From an uncultured Flavobacterium sp. (GTDB taxonomy: Bacteria; Bacteroidota; Bacteroidia; Flavobacteriales; Flavobacteriaceae), in contig NZ_CAMLIX010000123.1 in the NCBI RefSeq assembly GCF_946479975.1, forward strand, positions 1 to 15,053: a stretch of DNA of 15,053 nucleotides, written 5' to 3'. How positions within the stretch are numbered: position 1 is the stretch's first letter; each line of letters opens with the position of its first letter. The position numbers were made by a program, and so were the translations under genes. Shown piece by piece: positions 13,137 through 15,053 of the stretch. Under the pieces are notes generated by a model. That model ran no database searches. It was not told where the DNA came from and saw only the letters and a list, made by a program, of their open reading frames with translations.

Positions 13137-14846
13137 TTAATTTTTAAATGTTATAGTAAATATGGTTCCTTTGTTAACTTCGCTTTCTATAGAAATTATT
13201 CCTCCCATGGTTTCTACCTGCGATTTTACAAGATAAAGTCCTAATCCTTTGCTGTCTGGGTAATTGTGAAATCTTTGATAAAGTCCAAATATTTTGTCTC
13301 TATTTCTTTCCAAATCAATTCCGATTCCGTTGTCTTTAAAGGTTATTATGGTCTTGCTATCTATTTTTTCTGCCGTTATCGATATTTTTAGTTTCCTGTT
13401 TTCTGATTTGTATTTAATCGAATTCGTAAGCAGGTTTAGTAAGATACTTTCAATGTAAGCTTTGTTTGTAATAAGTTCAGGAACTTTGTCAAACTTAAGT
13501 TTGATGATGGGTTTGTGTAATTCTATTTGAAAAGAAAGCTGGCTGAAAACATTTTCAAAAACTTCTTTCAAAGAAACCTCTTCTTTTTGCATTGAAGGGT
13601 TGTCTTTTATGATAATTACTTTTACTAAATCGTTTATTGTTTCGTTTAATAAATGAGTAGATTTGGTGAAACCGGTTAGGATTTCTTCAAGTTCTTCATT
13701 TTCTATCGGAAGATCTTCGATTAAATTTAAAAGACCAATTAAATTAGATAATGGTGCTCTTAAATTGTGGGATGTAATGTAAGAGAATTGTTTTAGATCT
13801 TTATTATTTTGAGTTAATTCTCGAATCAAATGCTCTTTTTCTGTTTCTAATTTTTTCTCGTCTGTGATATCTCTTTGAATTGAAATCCAGTGCGAAATTT
13901 CGCCTTCATTGGTAAAAATTGGGATCATTGAAAAACGTACCCAGTATTCTTCTTTGTTTTTGGTGTACGTGATGGTTTCAATGAGACATTCTTCTTCATT
14001 TTTTATGGCTCTCAAAAGTTTTTTTAATTCATCAGAATCAGATTTTGGACCTTTAAATATATTCGGAGATTTGCCGATTATTTCGTTAGATTCATAACCT
14101 GACATTTGTGAAAATGCAGGATTTACATATACTATTCTTGGAATTTTTCCGTCAGTTGAATGGGCTTCTGTAATTAAAATCGAATCTTTAGATTGGGTAA
14201 TTACAGTTTCTAAAAGCTTCAATCGCTGTTCTTCTTCTTTTTGTTTTGTGATATCTTGAATGGCTCCAATCATTCTAATGGCTCTTCCGTTTTCATCTTT
14301 CAATAAAAAACCTCTGTCCAAAACGTATCGATATGTTCCGTCAGCACATCTAAAACGATACTGATCCTGCCATTTTTCTGTTTTTTGTTCAATAAATGAA
14401 TATAATTTTATTGACATCCGGATGCTGTCTTCCGGGTGGATTTTGTCAAACCACCATTTCGAAGTTTTTCCCACTTCTTCTGGATTGTATCCAAAAACAC
14501 TTTCTATACCTTTATTCCAATTTATACTATCCTCTTGAATTTTCCAGTCCCATATTGTATCGCTTGTCGCTTTTGCTACAATGTCATATTTCTCATTGGA
14601 TTCTTTTATATCTTGATTGGTTTTGTTTAACTTTTTAAAAATAGCTTTGCTTCTTTTTTCATTTTTTGAAAGTATAAAGCTGAAAACCACACCAGTAATT
14701 AAAATTAATAATATATCTTTTGTTACAGATAAATATAGGTATTCTGCAGAAGAAAAGTAAGTTATGAGTAATTTATGGCAACCAAGTGCCATAATTATCG
14801 TGATGATTATGTAAATAAGAGTAATTTGGAGAGTTTTACTTTTCAT
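13137..14846 (-). CDS. Membrane PAS/PAS sensor histidine kinase
   Basis: A 569-residue inner-membrane sensor kinase. Two transmembrane helices (about residues 7-30 and 43-60) leave almost no periplasmic domain. A short coiled-coil linker follows, then PAS domain 1 (about 85-200, PAS_3 type ending IQDITKQKEEE), PAS domain 2 (about 207-330, with VNPAFSQMSGY and ending IQRDITDEKK), and a dimerisation domain with His360 in ITSHNLRAPLSNL. The ATPase domain has an N box around NLLTNSIKY (Asn475), a G1 box DNGIGI (505-510) and a G2 box KGLGLYLVK (533-541). The second PAS resembles the LOV/PYP subgroup in the region following YESNEIIG, but the GRNCRFLQ cysteine motif is absent (SPNIFKG instead), so light sensing is not indicated. 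The gene lies 5 nt before the receiver gene. The signal is unknown, though cytosolic or membrane sensing fits. Confidence 0.94.
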   Translation of the reverse strand: MKSKTLQITLIYIIITIIMALGCHKLLITYFSSAEYLYLSVTKDILLILITGVVFSFILSKNEKRSKAIFKKLNKTNQDIKESNEKYDIVAKATSDTIWDWKIQEDSINWNKGIESVFGYNPEEVGKTSKWWFDKIHPEDSIRMSIKLYSFIEQKTEKWQDQYRFRCADGTYRYVLDRGFLLKDENGRAIRMIGAIQDITKQKEEEQRLKLLETVITQSKDSILITEAHSTDGKIPRIVYVNPAFSQMSGYESNEIIGKSPNIFKGPKSDSDELKKLLRAIKNEEECLIETITYTKNKEEYWVRFSMIPIFTNEGEISHWISIQRDITDEKKLETEKEHLIRELTQNNKDLKQFSYITSHNLRAPLSNLIGLLNLIEDLPIENEELEEILTGFTKSTHLLNETINDLVKVIIIKDNPSMQKEEVSLKEVFENVFSQLSFQIELHKPIIKLKFDKVPELITNKAYIESILLNLLTNSIKYKSENRKLKISITAEKIDSKTIITFKDNGIGIDLERNRDKIFGLYQRFHNYPDSKGLGLYLVKSQVETMGGIISIESEVNKGTIFTITFKN

Positions 14847-14851
14847 TACCT

Positions 14852-14859
14852 CAAATATA
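14852..14859 (-). promoter_or_regulatory. Putative -7 box of the histidine kinase promoter
   Basis: On the minus strand TATATTTG (14859-14852) matches TAnnTTTG. Only a TTT is found at about 18 nt upstream in place of TTG. The box ends 5 nt before the kinase ATG, so a transcript from here would have almost no leader. Confidence 0.45.
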
Positions 14860-14874
14860 GTTAAATTAACTATA
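14856..14874. promoter_or_regulatory. 19-bp palindrome overlapping the kinase promoter
   Basis: TATAGTTAA-A-TTAACTATA is a perfect 9-bp inverted repeat around a central A. It overlaps the putative kinase -7 box and extends into its spacer, where a repressor would block polymerase. No regulator is identified. Confidence 0.4.
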
Positions 14875-14965
14875 ACTAAACATATGTTAATGCTAATTTG
14901 AGGCCGATTTTTGGGTGTTTTATATTAACTAATTGATTGTATATACGCAAACTATGTTAGAAACG

Positions 14966-14995
14966 TTTTTTTTTAGAAAATAAAGTGTACCTTTG
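14966..14995 (+). promoter_or_regulatory. Putative typA promoter
   Basis: TACCTTTG (14988-14995) is a good -7 box 19 nt before the typA ATG. The -33 position falls in a T run (14966-14974), giving TTT in place of TTG. Confidence 0.6.
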
Positions 14996-15014
14996 CAGCC
15001 ATTAAAAATCACAG

Positions 15015-15053
15015 ATGGAATCTATTAGAAACATTGCAATTATTGCCCACGTC
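15015..15053 (+). CDS. typA: 5' end of the GTPase TypA/BipA (partial)
   Basis: Thirteen codons to the window edge read MESIRNIAIIAHV, the start of a translational GTPase G1 region that normally continues DHGKTTL. Ile-Arg-Asn-Ile-Ala-Ile-Ile-Ala-His-Val is typical of TypA/BipA; LepA would read Asn-Phe-Ser-Ile-Ile-Ala-His-Ile. TypA is a ribosome-associated GTPase involved in ribosome assembly and stress adaptation. The rest of the gene is beyond the window. Confidence 0.88.
   Translation, partial: MESIRNIAIIAHV

Noticed and set aside
14041..14106. LOV photosensor in the second PAS domain
   Set aside because: The neighbouring sequence resembles LOV/PYP-type PAS, but the photoactive cysteine motif is replaced by SPNIFKG, so no flavin adduct is expected.
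14396..14638. Open frames opposite the histidine kinase gene
   Set aside because: They are short, hydrophobic by reverse-complement of the PAS-coding DNA, and overlap each other; no start context or family match.

Overview
The window looks like chromosome of a Flavobacterium-type bacterium (phylum Bacteroidota). This rests on the AT-rich DNA, A-rich leaders instead of Shine-Dalgarno sites, promoters of the form TTG-N17-19-TAnnTTTG, a type IX secretion (T9SS) C-terminal sorting domain, an OmpP1/FadL protein paired with a Gly/Tyr-rich lipoprotein, an archaeal/eukaryal-type prolyl-tRNA synthetase, and stand-alone PAS-kinase signalling. No mobile element, CRISPR array or phage gene is visible.

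Layout. (1) 1-2550, plus strand: the last 46 codons of a T9SS-secreted protein, a terminator, then a two-gene unit of a GH27 alpha-galactosidase and a GH5 endo-glycanase, closed by a strong terminator. Together they look like a side-chain-removing plus backbone-cutting pair for a plant polysaccharide. (2) 2553-3091: over 500 bp without a gene, with one GC-rich hairpin, leading to an outer-membrane porin (3092-4183) with a long-stem terminator. (3) 4256-4640: a non-coding strip between convergent genes. It contains a degenerate 14-bp tandem array and two copies of a REP-like palindrome. (4) 4701-7584, minus strand: rimO, a Spy/CpxP-like periplasmic protein and a lipoprotein N-acetylmuramoyl-L-alanine amidase, apparently one operon from a clear promoter. 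(5) 7666-10335, minus strand: a Gly/Tyr/Asn-rich lipoprotein and an OmpP1/FadL outer-membrane protein. (6) 10318-12600, plus strand: proS, whose promoter lies back to back with that of the lipoprotein, then two different tRNA-Glu(UUC) genes and rpsT. (7) 12652-14874, minus strand: a hybrid PAS/PAS sensor histidine kinase followed closely by a single-domain response regulator. (8) 14966-15053: the promoter and first 13 codons of typA/bipA.

Most genes are housekeeping or common envelope genes. The less ordinary material is in the non-coding DNA: the 14-bp array, the REP-like pair with a compensated base change, the abutting divergent promoters, and the 19-bp palindrome over the kinase promoter. 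The GH5 enzyme also has an altered nucleophile motif.
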